From: Bacteroidales bacterium
GTDB taxonomy: Bacteria > Bacteroidota > Bacteroidia > Bacteroidales > UBA932
Direction: 5' to 3'
NCBI GenBank assembly: GCA_017502125.1
Contig: JAFVVN010000034.1
Coordinates: 1 to 64,000 of the forward strand
DNA: 64,000 nt
The stretch's first letter is position 1. The number at the start of each line of letters is the position of its first letter. Shown here one piece after another: positions 19,622 through 27,823 of this stretch. The position numbers and the translations under genes were made by a program. The notes beneath the pieces were generated by a model, which was not told the origin of the DNA, made no database searches, and worked only from the letters and a program-made list of their open reading frames with translations.

Positions 19622-19707
19622 AACGCAAATTTACCTTATTGAAATGTCGGATATTTTAGATTATCGGTAAATCAACAGGCGTGATTTATAAAATCCAATA
19701 CGGATCT

Positions 19708-21396
19708 TTAAAATTCCTCTTCATAGATCGACGCATCCGGAATACGGTCTAAACCACCCTGAACCCTATCTTTGAGCTCCTCTACGGGATACTTTTTCTT
19801 GAACGTCATGTCAGTATAGACCGGATAATGGTCTGAGATCATTGATACATCTACTCCAGGACAAGAACTAATGACTTCCGACTTATTTACAGTGTATTCA
19901 ATCTGATCGTTCTTCCAAAGGAAGATATAGTCTATACAAGTACTGTTATTAGGATAAGTCACCACATAATTTGGTTTGGTACCAGTTACAGATATGGTGT
20001 GCCAATACACTCCAATTCCTTCAAATTCTGTCGAGGTACCATTAATTTCCGGCGATCCTGGGGTTGCATTCATATCACCGACCAATATGATCGGCTTATC
20101 AGAGTTTCCATGATTAGCCTTTATCCAATCATTGATCCGGACAATCTGATGTGCACGATTTTCTCGGTTATGGTGATCCAGATGAGTCACACAAAACAGA
20201 AAGTCATCATACTCTATCACTCCCAGTGAACGTGTCTCATAGCCCTCTGTCAGACATGGCAAATCTATTCTGGCACTACTTATCGCCTTAAGTTCAGGAG
20301 ATGCCACAACTGCATTACCATATTCCTCATCTTTTGCAGGAAGAAAATGATAGTTCCAGCCATTCCCGATTTCTGAAGCTAATTGCTTGGGCTGATTATT
20401 CAAGTCGATTGAAAGGATTTTTGTCGACTCAATCTCATTCAAACCCACAATATCAGCCTCGTAATATTTAATTATAGAAGCCGCTTCCGAATACGAATAA
20501 TGTCCCAACTGGTCCTTATATTTCTTAAACTTTCCGACATTATAGGTCATAAAAGTAAAGTTTCTGTATTCCACCACCGGCTTCCAACCCTTTGAGTTCA
20601 GCTTGATGACATTCCTCTTTCCAGGCATTATGCTCACTTTTCCTGGTACTATATCCTTACAATATGTACCCCTATCGGTCTCCACTGTAACCCTAAGAGT
20701 CGTGCCGGACTCAATAAGAGCCTCTTGCATTGATGTCATCAGATACGCTTTTACAGTCTTATCGACACCGACAACACCGTTTACGATATCCATCACGAGA
20801 CCAGATGCCTTAGGGCTTGATTCCAAGTTCGTAGCACAAAAGACAGAAGAAGATGCCTCGATCATAACCCGTGTAACCTTGGATGCATTTACGGGAAGCT
20901 GAAAATATAAAAGAAGGGCACCGCTCTGAAGCAAGTCTCCGCCATGCTCTGCCGCCCATTCCTGAGTGAACTTGACATCTGCATATGTATTTACTCCCTT
21001 CAGGCATGCATCATATTCCAGATGTTCTGTTGCATGTACTCCAGTCTGGCTCTGCGAAAGGTATGACCTCTTTTCATAATCCTCGCTGCCAGCAAGAATG
21101 ACATCAAACACATTACCTTTTACCACTTTACCGGTAAACGTTGCTTTTTTACCCTCAATAGCAGTCAAAGTGTAAGTTTCAACCGATTCTCCAACAACGA
21201 CAAGTTTATCTGACTGCTTCCAAGAAAGAGACAGCCCCGTATCATCGCCTTTTTCTGTCAAAGAAACTTTTGATTCCAAAGCATCGGGAAAAGTAGCATG
21301 AATAGTCATATTCACACTTTCCGTCATCTCATCTTGCGAACATGACACTGCTGTCATCAAGCAGATCAATAAGAATATATTATATAGTCTTTCCAT
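19708..21396 (-). CDS. Lipoprotein with fimbrillin-like N-terminus and DNase I-like (EEP) phosphoesterase domain
   Basis: 562 aa. Lipobox TAVSC at about 19, then SQDEMTES. Residues about 25-270 are a fimbrillin-like module homologous to the same region of the GLUG lipoprotein encoded just upstream (shared AYLMTSMQEA versus AYIMTSMQEA, LNSKGW versus LNSRNW). Residues about 278-535 are an endonuclease/exonuclease/phosphatase domain with complete motifs: MTYNVGKF, DIVGLNEIES, VTHLDHHNRENRAHQ, ILVGDMNATPGSPEI, CIDYIFLW, MISDHYPVY. The family cleaves phosphodiester or phosphomonoester bonds in nucleic acids, lipids or inositides. A tail of about 28 residues after the domain ends IYEEEF and resembles the end of short peptide C. 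Confidence 0.88.
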   Translation of the reverse strand: MERLYNIFLLICLMTAVSCSQDEMTESVNMTIHATFPDALESKVSLTEKGDDTGLSLSWKQSDKLVVVGESVETYTLTAIEGKKATFTGKVVKGNVFDVILAGSEDYEKRSYLSQSQTGVHATEHLEYDACLKGVNTYADVKFTQEWAAEHGGDLLQSGALLLYFQLPVNASKVTRVMIEASSSVFCATNLESSPKASGLVMDIVNGVVGVDKTVKAYLMTSMQEALIESGTTLRVTVETDRGTYCKDIVPGKVSIMPGKRNVIKLNSKGWKPVVEYRNFTFMTYNVGKFKKYKDQLGHYSYSEAASIIKYYEADIVGLNEIESTKILSIDLNNQPKQLASEIGNGWNYHFLPAKDEEYGNAVVASPELKAISSARIDLPCLTEGYETRSLGVIEYDDFLFCVTHLDHHNRENRAHQIVRINDWIKANHGNSDKPIILVGDMNATPGSPEINGTSTEFEGIGVYWHTISVTGTKPNYVVTYPNNSTCIDYIFLWKNDQIEYTVNKSEVISSCPGVDVSMISDHYPVYTDMTFKKKYPVEELKDRVQGGLDRIPDASIYEEEF

Positions 21397-21411
21397 ATTA
21401 TCTGATTGAAA

Positions 21412-23409
21412 TTATCTTATTAGTTTTGGTAATGCACTGGAAAGGTCCCATATTGTTTCATCCCACTTGAGCGATCTCGCCACTGATGATAATGTAACTC
21501 CGGCCATTGCTGTCTTTCCATGGTAAGGATACCAATTGGAACATTCGTTTTCCTTGTAAATTGACCCTTCCTCACCATAGGTACCGACGATCAACTTATT
21601 GTTTGAATCTGCATTATCCTGATCACACACATACGCCTCAACTCCTTCTATATCCTGAAATATACAACTGAAATTAATATCGGGTATTCTATAGCAATCC
21701 TTTAAAGTGTGAAACACATAAGTTCTGGCAACAACAGCTCCGGAACTATATTGATTGTGATTTGTACCTGTGGCCTTAATCATTTCATTCCATGCAATAC
21801 ATTTCATGACAGATGTCGGTTCCTTGCTTCCGGCATATCCGACAATTCCACCAACCACACGCATTCCTTCGACAGAGGCTGTCGAATAGCAATTCTGGAT
21901 AGTGAGCGGATTCGTGTTTTCATATGATGAGTTTCCAAACACTTCTCCAATGATTCCGCCGGTCTTCTGCATACCACCCTTAATAATACCCGCTGTCCAA
22001 CAGTCTGATATTTCGCACACATTAGTTGTGCTTCCATCATTGTAATAACCGACAAGTCCACCAGTGCGATATCCAGAGGTGGTGTTGTCCTTATTGTTGT
22101 ACACTTCTACATCCGCAGAACATCTCTGAATCGTACCGCTACCAAGAATTCCCACAAGACCTCCTACACCATTGGCCTTTCCATTGACAACGCCTTCTAC
22201 ATGTACATTTTCTATCTCTCCGAAATTCTGGGCATTTGAACGTCCTAAATATCCACATAGGATTCCACAAGCCTTACCCTCTGCTCCCGTAATTTTAGCA
22301 TCGATGATTGAAAGATTTGCAATTCTTCCGTTCAAGATAGCGACAAATCCTGCATATTCATTGCTGAAAGTCGCAGGGCTGAAATTAGAAATCGTTCTAT
22401 TATTACCGTTGAAGTCCAAAGATTTGTTGTAGCTTATGCTTGGCCAAGTGGATATTGCTGACGCATCAATATCATTTACCATAGCCACATACTTCTTTTC
22501 TGATCCAAGTTTGGATGCCATCAATCTAAGATCCTCAGCAGTTCTCAAGATGTAAGGATCCGATTCTGTACCAACACCTGCAGGAACAGTCCAGTTCCGC
22601 GAATTAAGCTTGATAATATTTTTCTTTCCGGCCTCAAGCTTAGATTCCCCGGGAATGAACTTTTTGGACCATGTGCCAAGGTTTGAAACTACTGTAAGGG
22701 TAAGTTCGGTCTCAGCCGGGATATTTGCTTCCTGCATTGAAGTCATAATATATGCCTTGATGACATTATCATCCTGCATATCAGCATTATTCATAATAAT
22801 GGACAACTCATTCGTCCTCTCACCATCAGCGGAATTGGTAGCATAGAAAATCTCATCCTCTGCACTTAAAGTGACAGTCTTGATATGACCTGCATCTTCA
22901 GGCATCTGGAAATGCAACAGAAGACAGCCATTTTGAATGAGCACTCCACCATGTTCCTCGGCCCAAGCAGAAGTAAACCTTATATCATTGTAATCCGACA
23001 CTCCTTTTAATACAGCATCGTACTTCAGATGATCTACTGACGCTACAGTTGACTGAGTCTGTCCGTGATAAGACCTGTGCAGATACTCATCACCGGAATA
23101 TGACAAAATGATATCATAGGAGTCACCATGAACCGACTTTCCTGCAAAGGTTGCCACGTTGCCTTCGTATGAAACGATTTCATACTTTTCACTAACCTTA
23201 CCACTTACTACGGTAATATAATCATCTTCATCCCAAACAAGATCAAGAGCGTCGCCAACATCCGAAAAGGTGACCTTCGTCATCTCGGGAAAAGAAGCTG
23301 TAATGTAGACTTTGTCATCCGATGACGGAAGTGGATCAAACTCCTGCTTGACACTACACGCCACGGACATACTCATCAGGCCAGCTAAAATCATTATTTT
23401 CTTATCCAT
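21412..23409 (-). CDS. Fimbrillin-like / GLUG-repeat surface lipoprotein
   Basis: 665 aa from the ATG at 23409; the frame is open back to 23460, but that extension lies over peptide C and precedes the signal peptide. Lipobox MSVAC. Residues about 20-290 share the fimbrillin-like module of the downstream phosphoesterase lipoprotein (ITVVSGKVSEKYEI, GQTQSTVASVDHLKYDAVLKG-type block, RFTSAWAEEHGGVL). A linker with TESDPYILRTAEDLRLMAS, as seen before GLUG domains, leads to beta-helix turns (GFVAILNGRIANLS, GGLVGILGSGTIQRC, GGLVGYYNDGS, GGIIGEVFG, GGIVGYAGS). It is likely a surface adhesin or binding protein. It is the first large gene of the accessory operon and follows peptide C by 10 bp. Confidence 0.8.
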   Translation of the reverse strand: MDKKIMILAGLMSMSVACSVKQEFDPLPSSDDKVYITASFPEMTKVTFSDVGDALDLVWDEDDYITVVSGKVSEKYEIVSYEGNVATFAGKSVHGDSYDIILSYSGDEYLHRSYHGQTQSTVASVDHLKYDAVLKGVSDYNDIRFTSAWAEEHGGVLIQNGCLLLHFQMPEDAGHIKTVTLSAEDEIFYATNSADGERTNELSIIMNNADMQDDNVIKAYIMTSMQEANIPAETELTLTVVSNLGTWSKKFIPGESKLEAGKKNIIKLNSRNWTVPAGVGTESDPYILRTAEDLRLMASKLGSEKKYVAMVNDIDASAISTWPSISYNKSLDFNGNNRTISNFSPATFSNEYAGFVAILNGRIANLSIIDAKITGAEGKACGILCGYLGRSNAQNFGEIENVHVEGVVNGKANGVGGLVGILGSGTIQRCSADVEVYNNKDNTTSGYRTGGLVGYYNDGSTTNVCEISDCWTAGIIKGGMQKTGGIIGEVFGNSSYENTNPLTIQNCYSTASVEGMRVVGGIVGYAGSKEPTSVMKCIAWNEMIKATGTNHNQYSSGAVVARTYVFHTLKDCYRIPDINFSCIFQDIEGVEAYVCDQDNADSNNKLIVGTYGEEGSIYKENECSNWYPYHGKTAMAGVTLSSVARSLKWDETIWDLSSALPKLIR

Positions 23410-23419
23410 AGCACTCTTA

Positions 23420-23551
23420 CTAAAATTCTTCACTATAAACGGGGTTGTCATCCATATCATTCAAAGAACCACTCATAACAAGAATCTGGTTTTCCAATTC
23501 CAATGAAATCTCACAACATTCGGGAGTTGTATAACTGACAATCTCAAGCAT
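23420..23551 (-). CDS. Short peptide C (43 aa), related to peptides A and B
   Basis: Frame from ATG 23551 (an in-frame ATG also exists at 23608) to the stop at 23420-23422. The core has TTPECCEISLELENQILVMS with a Cys pair and ends in an acidic NPVYSEEF. The arrangement P-x-C-(C)-E, a hydrophobic or acidic stretch, then IL-x-x-S matches peptides A and B in order but with weaker identity. The tail type (GSLNDM...EEF) is one I recall in short proteins near fimbrillin-like genes of Bacteroidales. It lies 10 bp before the GLUG lipoprotein gene, the same position that peptide A holds before its own GLUG gene. Function unknown. Confidence 0.55.
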   Translation of the reverse strand: MLEIVSYTTPECCEISLELENQILVMSGSLNDMDDNPVYSEEF

Positions 23552-23653
23552 ATAACTATAAAATAAAACATCGTAAAGATATGGGATTACACAACATAGG
23601 GTTTTCACTTTTCCGTAAATCGTGTCAAGAAATCATTTAAAGTGATATGGGTA

Positions 23654-23697
23654 CAAAAAAAACAAGTGAGCTGCCCGTTTGTAGACAACTCACTTGT
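23654..23697 (-). terminator. Intrinsic terminator of the DASS transporter gene
   Basis: A 9-bp perfect stem (ACAAGTGAG at 23662-23670 with CTCACTTGT at 23689-23697) is followed on the minus strand by a run of eight U (23654-23661). It closes the kor-gdh-DASS unit and separates it from the accessory operon downstream. Confidence 0.85.
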
Positions 23698-23717
23698 GCA
23701 TAATATTGAGGTTAGAA

Positions 23718-25220
23718 TTAAATCAGTCCTGTTGATCCAAGAACGATCAGCATACCATATCCGAGTACCAGACCGAGAACTCCCATGATGAGGCCTGTCT
23801 TGATCATATCCTTCTGCTCGATCATGCCGGTAGCGGCTGCGATCGCATTAGGTGGAGTCGAAATAGGAAGCACCATACCAAGGGATGAACCGATAGCCAC
23901 ACCGATGAGGAGGGTTGAAACGCCACCGAGAGGTGCGAGGTTAGCAGATACAGCCGCACTTGCTCCCACTGCTGCAAGGATTGGAACAAGGAGAGAGGCT
24001 GTAGCTGTATGTGAAATGAAGTTCGCCATTGCGTAGCAGATCAGACCTGAACCTACGACCATAACCACTGCTGGCCATGAACCGAATGGGATAGCGTTGA
24101 TGAGTGTCTGTGCAAGACCTGTCTCCTGAAGACCTACGCCGAGGGCGAAACCTCCGGCTACCATCCAGAGCACTGACCAGCTGATTTCCTCAAGGTCACG
24201 CTTTGTGAGTACTCCGATGATTGCACATACACCCACAGGGAGCATAGCCACAACGTTTGCATTGACACCTGTCTTCTTGTCAAGAACCCAAAGGAGCACT
24301 GTGCAGGCGAAAGTGACATAGACTACAATCGATCTCCAGTCCTTCTTGAGTTCGCCCTCAATGTTGAGTTCGATGGACTTTGCCTTGAATGGGAACAATC
24401 TGAGGAGCATCACCCATGCCAGAAGAAGGAGCACGAGAGTAAGCGGAACCATGAAAGCCATCCACTGTCCGAATCCGATCTCGATGCCGATTTCTGACAT
24501 ATACTTGAGGGCGATTGCATTAGGAGGTGTTCCGATAGGAGTACCCATACCGCCGACATTGGCTGCAATAGGAATTGCAAGAGCAAGAGCTGTCTTTCCT
24601 TTACCGTCAGCAGGGAGAGCCTTGAGGACAGGACCGAGGAAAGTGAGCATCATCGCAGCTGTTGCAGTGTTACTCAGAAACATTGAGAAGACTCCTGTCA
24701 CCATGAGGAAGCCCAGAAGGACAAACTTCGGATTCTTGCCGAAAGGCTTGAGCATCACTCGTGCAAGGAAGAGATCGAGTCCTGTCTTCGAAGCAGCGAT
24801 TGCGAGAACGAAACCTCCGATAAAGAGCATGATGATAGGGTCTGCAAAGCAATGGAGCAACGACTTATAGCTTGTCTGAACTCCAAGTACAGCCGGATCA
24901 GCATTTTCAAAGAATACAAGGCTGCTGTTCGAAGTGGTAAAAAGAAGGAGAACAACGACCATTACGGAAGTAGTCCATGCTGGAACTGCCTCAAAGAGCC
25001 ACATGAGGATGGCAAAGAGGAAGATTGCCAGAGTTCTCTTCTGAATGATGGTCATGCCTGTAATCCAATCCTCTACAGGAAGGCACCAAACTACCAGAGC
25101 CGCTACGATGGCAATGATCAGGCGAATTGCTCTTGAAACTGTCTTGTTATCTCTCTTGGTGGCCTTTTTCCAGTTATGGTAGGACTCAACAAGCTGATAA
25201 CCAGGGAAAATCTTAAACAT
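23718..25220 (-). CDS. SLC13/DASS-family sodium:anion symporter
   Basis: 500 aa, very hydrophobic, with about 11-12 membrane segments after a short cytosolic N-terminus. Both family signature repeats are present: SNTATAAMMLTFLGPV with GTPPNAIALKYMSEIG in the first half, and SHTATASLLVPILAA with STPPNAIAAATGMIEQKD in the second half. The paired S-N/H-T and T-P-P-N motifs form the Na+ and carboxylate sites in VcINDY-type transporters. It imports dicarboxylates such as succinate, malate or fumarate (or sulfate in other family members). It follows gdhA and has its own good promoter at 25270-25299, so expression can be independent. The usual length for the family. Confidence 0.92.
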   Translation of the reverse strand: MFKIFPGYQLVESYHNWKKATKRDNKTVSRAIRLIIAIVAALVVWCLPVEDWITGMTIIQKRTLAIFLFAILMWLFEAVPAWTTSVMVVVLLLFTTSNSSLVFFENADPAVLGVQTSYKSLLHCFADPIIMLFIGGFVLAIAASKTGLDLFLARVMLKPFGKNPKFVLLGFLMVTGVFSMFLSNTATAAMMLTFLGPVLKALPADGKGKTALALAIPIAANVGGMGTPIGTPPNAIALKYMSEIGIEIGFGQWMAFMVPLTLVLLLLAWVMLLRLFPFKAKSIELNIEGELKKDWRSIVVYVTFACTVLLWVLDKKTGVNANVVAMLPVGVCAIIGVLTKRDLEEISWSVLWMVAGGFALGVGLQETGLAQTLINAIPFGSWPAVVMVVGSGLICYAMANFISHTATASLLVPILAAVGASAAVSANLAPLGGVSTLLIGVAIGSSLGMVLPISTPPNAIAAATGMIEQKDMIKTGLIMGVLGLVLGYGMLIVLGSTGLI

Positions 25221-25269
25221 ATCCTGTTATTTTAGTTAATAAAAATGCGCTCGTTCCGGAAAACGGGCG

Positions 25270-25299
25270 CAAAGTTAACCTTTATTTATAATAAAGCAA
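25270..25299 (-). promoter_or_regulatory. Bacteroidota-type promoter of the DASS transporter
   Basis: On the minus strand, -33 TTG (25297-25299), a 19-bp spacer and -7 TAACTTTG (25270-25277), an exact fit to TTG-N19-TAnnTTTG. About 50 bp upstream of the start codon. Confidence 0.8.
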
Positions 25300-25370
25300 T
25301 TAAATATTTGCTAAAAGATTCCTTGACAGGCACGGGATGACATAACATGCCTGGTTCGGAATGACAGGCT

Positions 25371-26711
25371 TTAGATGATTCCCTGCTCAAGCATTGCCTG
25401 GGCTACCTTCATGAAGCCGGCGATGTTGGCACCTTTGACATAGTTGATGTAACCGTCTGGCTGGGTACCATATTTCACACATGCCTCGTGAATGTTGGCC
25501 ATGATGCTGTGGAGTTTCTCGTCCACTTCGGCAGGGCCCCAGCTGATGTGCATGGCGTTCTGGGTCATTTCAAGACCTGAAGTAGCCACACCACCTGCGT
25601 TCACAGCCTTACCGGGAGCGAACATGATGCCTGCCTTCTGGAATGCTGCAATTGCCTCAGGAGTACATCCCATGTTGGAGACTTCGGCAGCAAGCCATGT
25701 TCCGTTTGCAAGAAGTTCCTCTGCATCAGCACCGGTCATCTCATTCTGGAAGGCACATGGCATGGCGATATCGCACTTGATGCTCCATGCCTTCTTTCCT
25801 GGATAGAATGTTGCAGAAGGGAACTTGTCAGCGAAAGGAGCGACTACGTCATTATTGGAAGCGCGGAGTTCGAGCATATAGGCAATCTTCTCGGCGTTCA
25901 TTCCTTCCGGATCGTAGATTGCACCGTCAGGTCCTGAGATAGCCACTACCTTGGCACCGAGTTCAGTTGCCTTTGTCGCAGCTCCCCAAGCTACGTTACC
26001 GAAACCTGAAAGGGCTATTGTCTTGCCTGCGATGTCCTTGCCGGCCATCTGAAGCATGTGCTGTACGAAATATACAGCTCCGAAACCTGTTGCCTCAGGA
26101 CGAAGGATGGAACCACCCCAAGTGAGACCCTTGCCGGTGAGGACTCCTGTATTGTACTGCTGAGCAAGTTTCTTGTACATTCCATACATGAATCCGATCT
26201 CACGGCCACCTACTCCGATATCACCTGCAGGAACGTCCTGATCCGGACCGATCACCTTCCAGAGCTCAAGCATGAAGGCCTGGCAGAAACGCATGATCTC
26301 CGCATCTGATTTTCCTCTTGGGTTGAAGTCTGATCCACCCTTGCCACCACCCATTGGAAGGGTTGTGAGGGCATTCTTGAATGTCTGCTCAAATCCGAGG
26401 AACTTGAGGATCGAGAGGTTTACTGACGGATGGAAGCGGATACCGCCCTTGTAAGGTCCTATAGCAGAATTGAACTGGACTCTGTAACCTGTATTTGTCT
26501 GAACTTCACCATTGTCATCAATCCAAGTCACCTTGAATGTGAGAATACGTTCAGGCTCCACGATGCGTTCAACAATCTTTGCATCCTCGAATTCAGGGTG
26601 CTGGTTGTACACTTCTTCAATAGACTCCAAAACTTCATGTACCGCCTGGAGATATTCTTTCTCGTAAGGATACTTGGCCTGGAGTGTGGCCATCAAATCT
26701 TTTGTGTTCAT
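25371..26711 (-). CDS. gdhA: NADP-type glutamate dehydrogenase
   Basis: 446 aa, full length for the hexameric class-I enzyme. It interconverts 2-oxoglutarate plus ammonium and glutamate. Visible motifs are the substrate-binding stretch GYRVQFNSAIGPYKGGIRFH, the active-site Lys region LPMGGGKGGSDFNPRGKSD, PAGDIGVGGREIGF and the Rossmann GFGNVAWGAA motif. The GGKGG-S-D-F form and the length fit the NADP(H)-dependent biosynthetic group. It lies 55 bp downstream of korB on the same strand, so 2-oxoglutarate made by KorAB would feed directly into ammonium assimilation. No separate promoter was found in the gap. Confidence 0.96.
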   Translation of the reverse strand: MNTKDLMATLQAKYPYEKEYLQAVHEVLESIEEVYNQHPEFEDAKIVERIVEPERILTFKVTWIDDNGEVQTNTGYRVQFNSAIGPYKGGIRFHPSVNLSILKFLGFEQTFKNALTTLPMGGGKGGSDFNPRGKSDAEIMRFCQAFMLELWKVIGPDQDVPAGDIGVGGREIGFMYGMYKKLAQQYNTGVLTGKGLTWGGSILRPEATGFGAVYFVQHMLQMAGKDIAGKTIALSGFGNVAWGAATKATELGAKVVAISGPDGAIYDPEGMNAEKIAYMLELRASNNDVVAPFADKFPSATFYPGKKAWSIKCDIAMPCAFQNEMTGADAEELLANGTWLAAEVSNMGCTPEAIAAFQKAGIMFAPGKAVNAGGVATSGLEMTQNAMHISWGPAEVDEKLHSIMANIHEACVKYGTQPDGYINYVKGANIAGFMKVAQAMLEQGII

Positions 26712-26766
26712 ATTTAATTATTGGTTATGGTTATTGTCATTCAGATTCCTCAACATACTCAGGGGA

Positions 26767-27786
26767 CTATTTGACTTCCCAAGTCGATCCGCTGCGGAGC
26801 AGGTCATCCACGCATCGTATCTTCGATTTGGACTTGACTTCCTCCACCTGATCACGTACACCGTCATCGTATGTAACATCCCTGACGTCACGGATGACAC
26901 CGAGTGCGACAGGATAGTCAGGATATTTCATGTCAGCAAGCATCATATGGATTCCGACATTCTCCGAGTGTGCGTCATGTACGAGTATATCATCCTCAGT
27001 CACGCCATTTTCTCCTATGGTCACGACCTTCAGACCCATTCCGTCCAGCATAAGACCCTTGTCACGGTTCTTGCCGAATATCATCCTTTCGCCGTGACGG
27101 AGGACGATTGTTCTGTCTGCACGGACCTCTCTGTCAGAGATCACCTTGTGTGTTCCGTCATTGAAGATCACACAGTTTGTAAGCATTTCCATCACCGAAC
27201 AGCCATCGTGTTTCGCAGCAGAGAGCATGATTTCTGATGTAAGCTTCAGTTCCGAATCAAGGCTGCGCGCAAAGAAAGTTCCCTTGGCTCCAAGAACCAG
27301 ACTTCCCGGATTGAAGGGATGCTCGACCGTACCATATGGAGAGGTCTTGGAAATCGCTCCGAATTTTGAAGTAGGTGAATATTGGCCTTTGGTCAGACCA
27401 TAAATCTGATTATTGAAGAGGATGATGTTTATATCCACATTTCGCCTTATCGCATGAATGAAATGGTTTCCACCGATCGCAAGGGCGTCACCGTCTCCAC
27501 AAGCCTGCCATACGGTAAGGTCGGGATTTGCCACTTTTATACCGGTCGAGATTGCGGTCGCACGACCATGGATGCTATGGAAACCGTAGGTGTTCATATA
27601 ATATGGAAGGCGTGAAGAACATCCGATTCCGGATACTATCACATACCTTTCCTTATCATATCCCAGAGCCTCTGTCACATCAGGAAGGGCCCTCTGCAAA
27701 GCAGCAAGAACACCATGGTCTCCACATCCCGGACACCATCTTACTTCCTGATCACTTTTGAATTCTTTGAATGTATATCTTGGCAT
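26767..27786 (-). CDS. korB: 2-oxoglutarate:ferredoxin oxidoreductase subunit beta
   Basis: 339 aa. It carries the TPP-binding half: RWCPGCGDHGVLAALQ at about 17-32 (Cys for a 4Fe-4S cluster), GRATAISTGIKVANPDLTVW and the TPP/Mg motif GDGDALAIGGNHFIHAIRRN, then NNQIYGLTKGQYSPTS. With KorA it catalyses the reversible CoA- and ferredoxin-dependent conversion of 2-oxoglutarate and succinyl-CoA; in Bacteroidales it is thought to run reductively to make 2-oxoglutarate. It starts 37 bp after korA. Assignment to 2-oxoglutarate rather than another 2-oxoacid rests on the gdhA neighbour and the fused KorA. Confidence 0.92.
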   Translation of the reverse strand: MPRYTFKEFKSDQEVRWCPGCGDHGVLAALQRALPDVTEALGYDKERYVIVSGIGCSSRLPYYMNTYGFHSIHGRATAISTGIKVANPDLTVWQACGDGDALAIGGNHFIHAIRRNVDINIILFNNQIYGLTKGQYSPTSKFGAISKTSPYGTVEHPFNPGSLVLGAKGTFFARSLDSELKLTSEIMLSAAKHDGCSVMEMLTNCVIFNDGTHKVISDREVRADRTIVLRHGERMIFGKNRDKGLMLDGMGLKVVTIGENGVTEDDILVHDAHSENVGIHMMLADMKYPDYPVALGVIRDVRDVTYDDGVRDQVEEVKSKSKIRCVDDLLRSGSTWEVK

Positions 27787-27823
27787 AATGTTTCTTGTTT
27801 TTATAGATCCGTTCAGGATGAGA

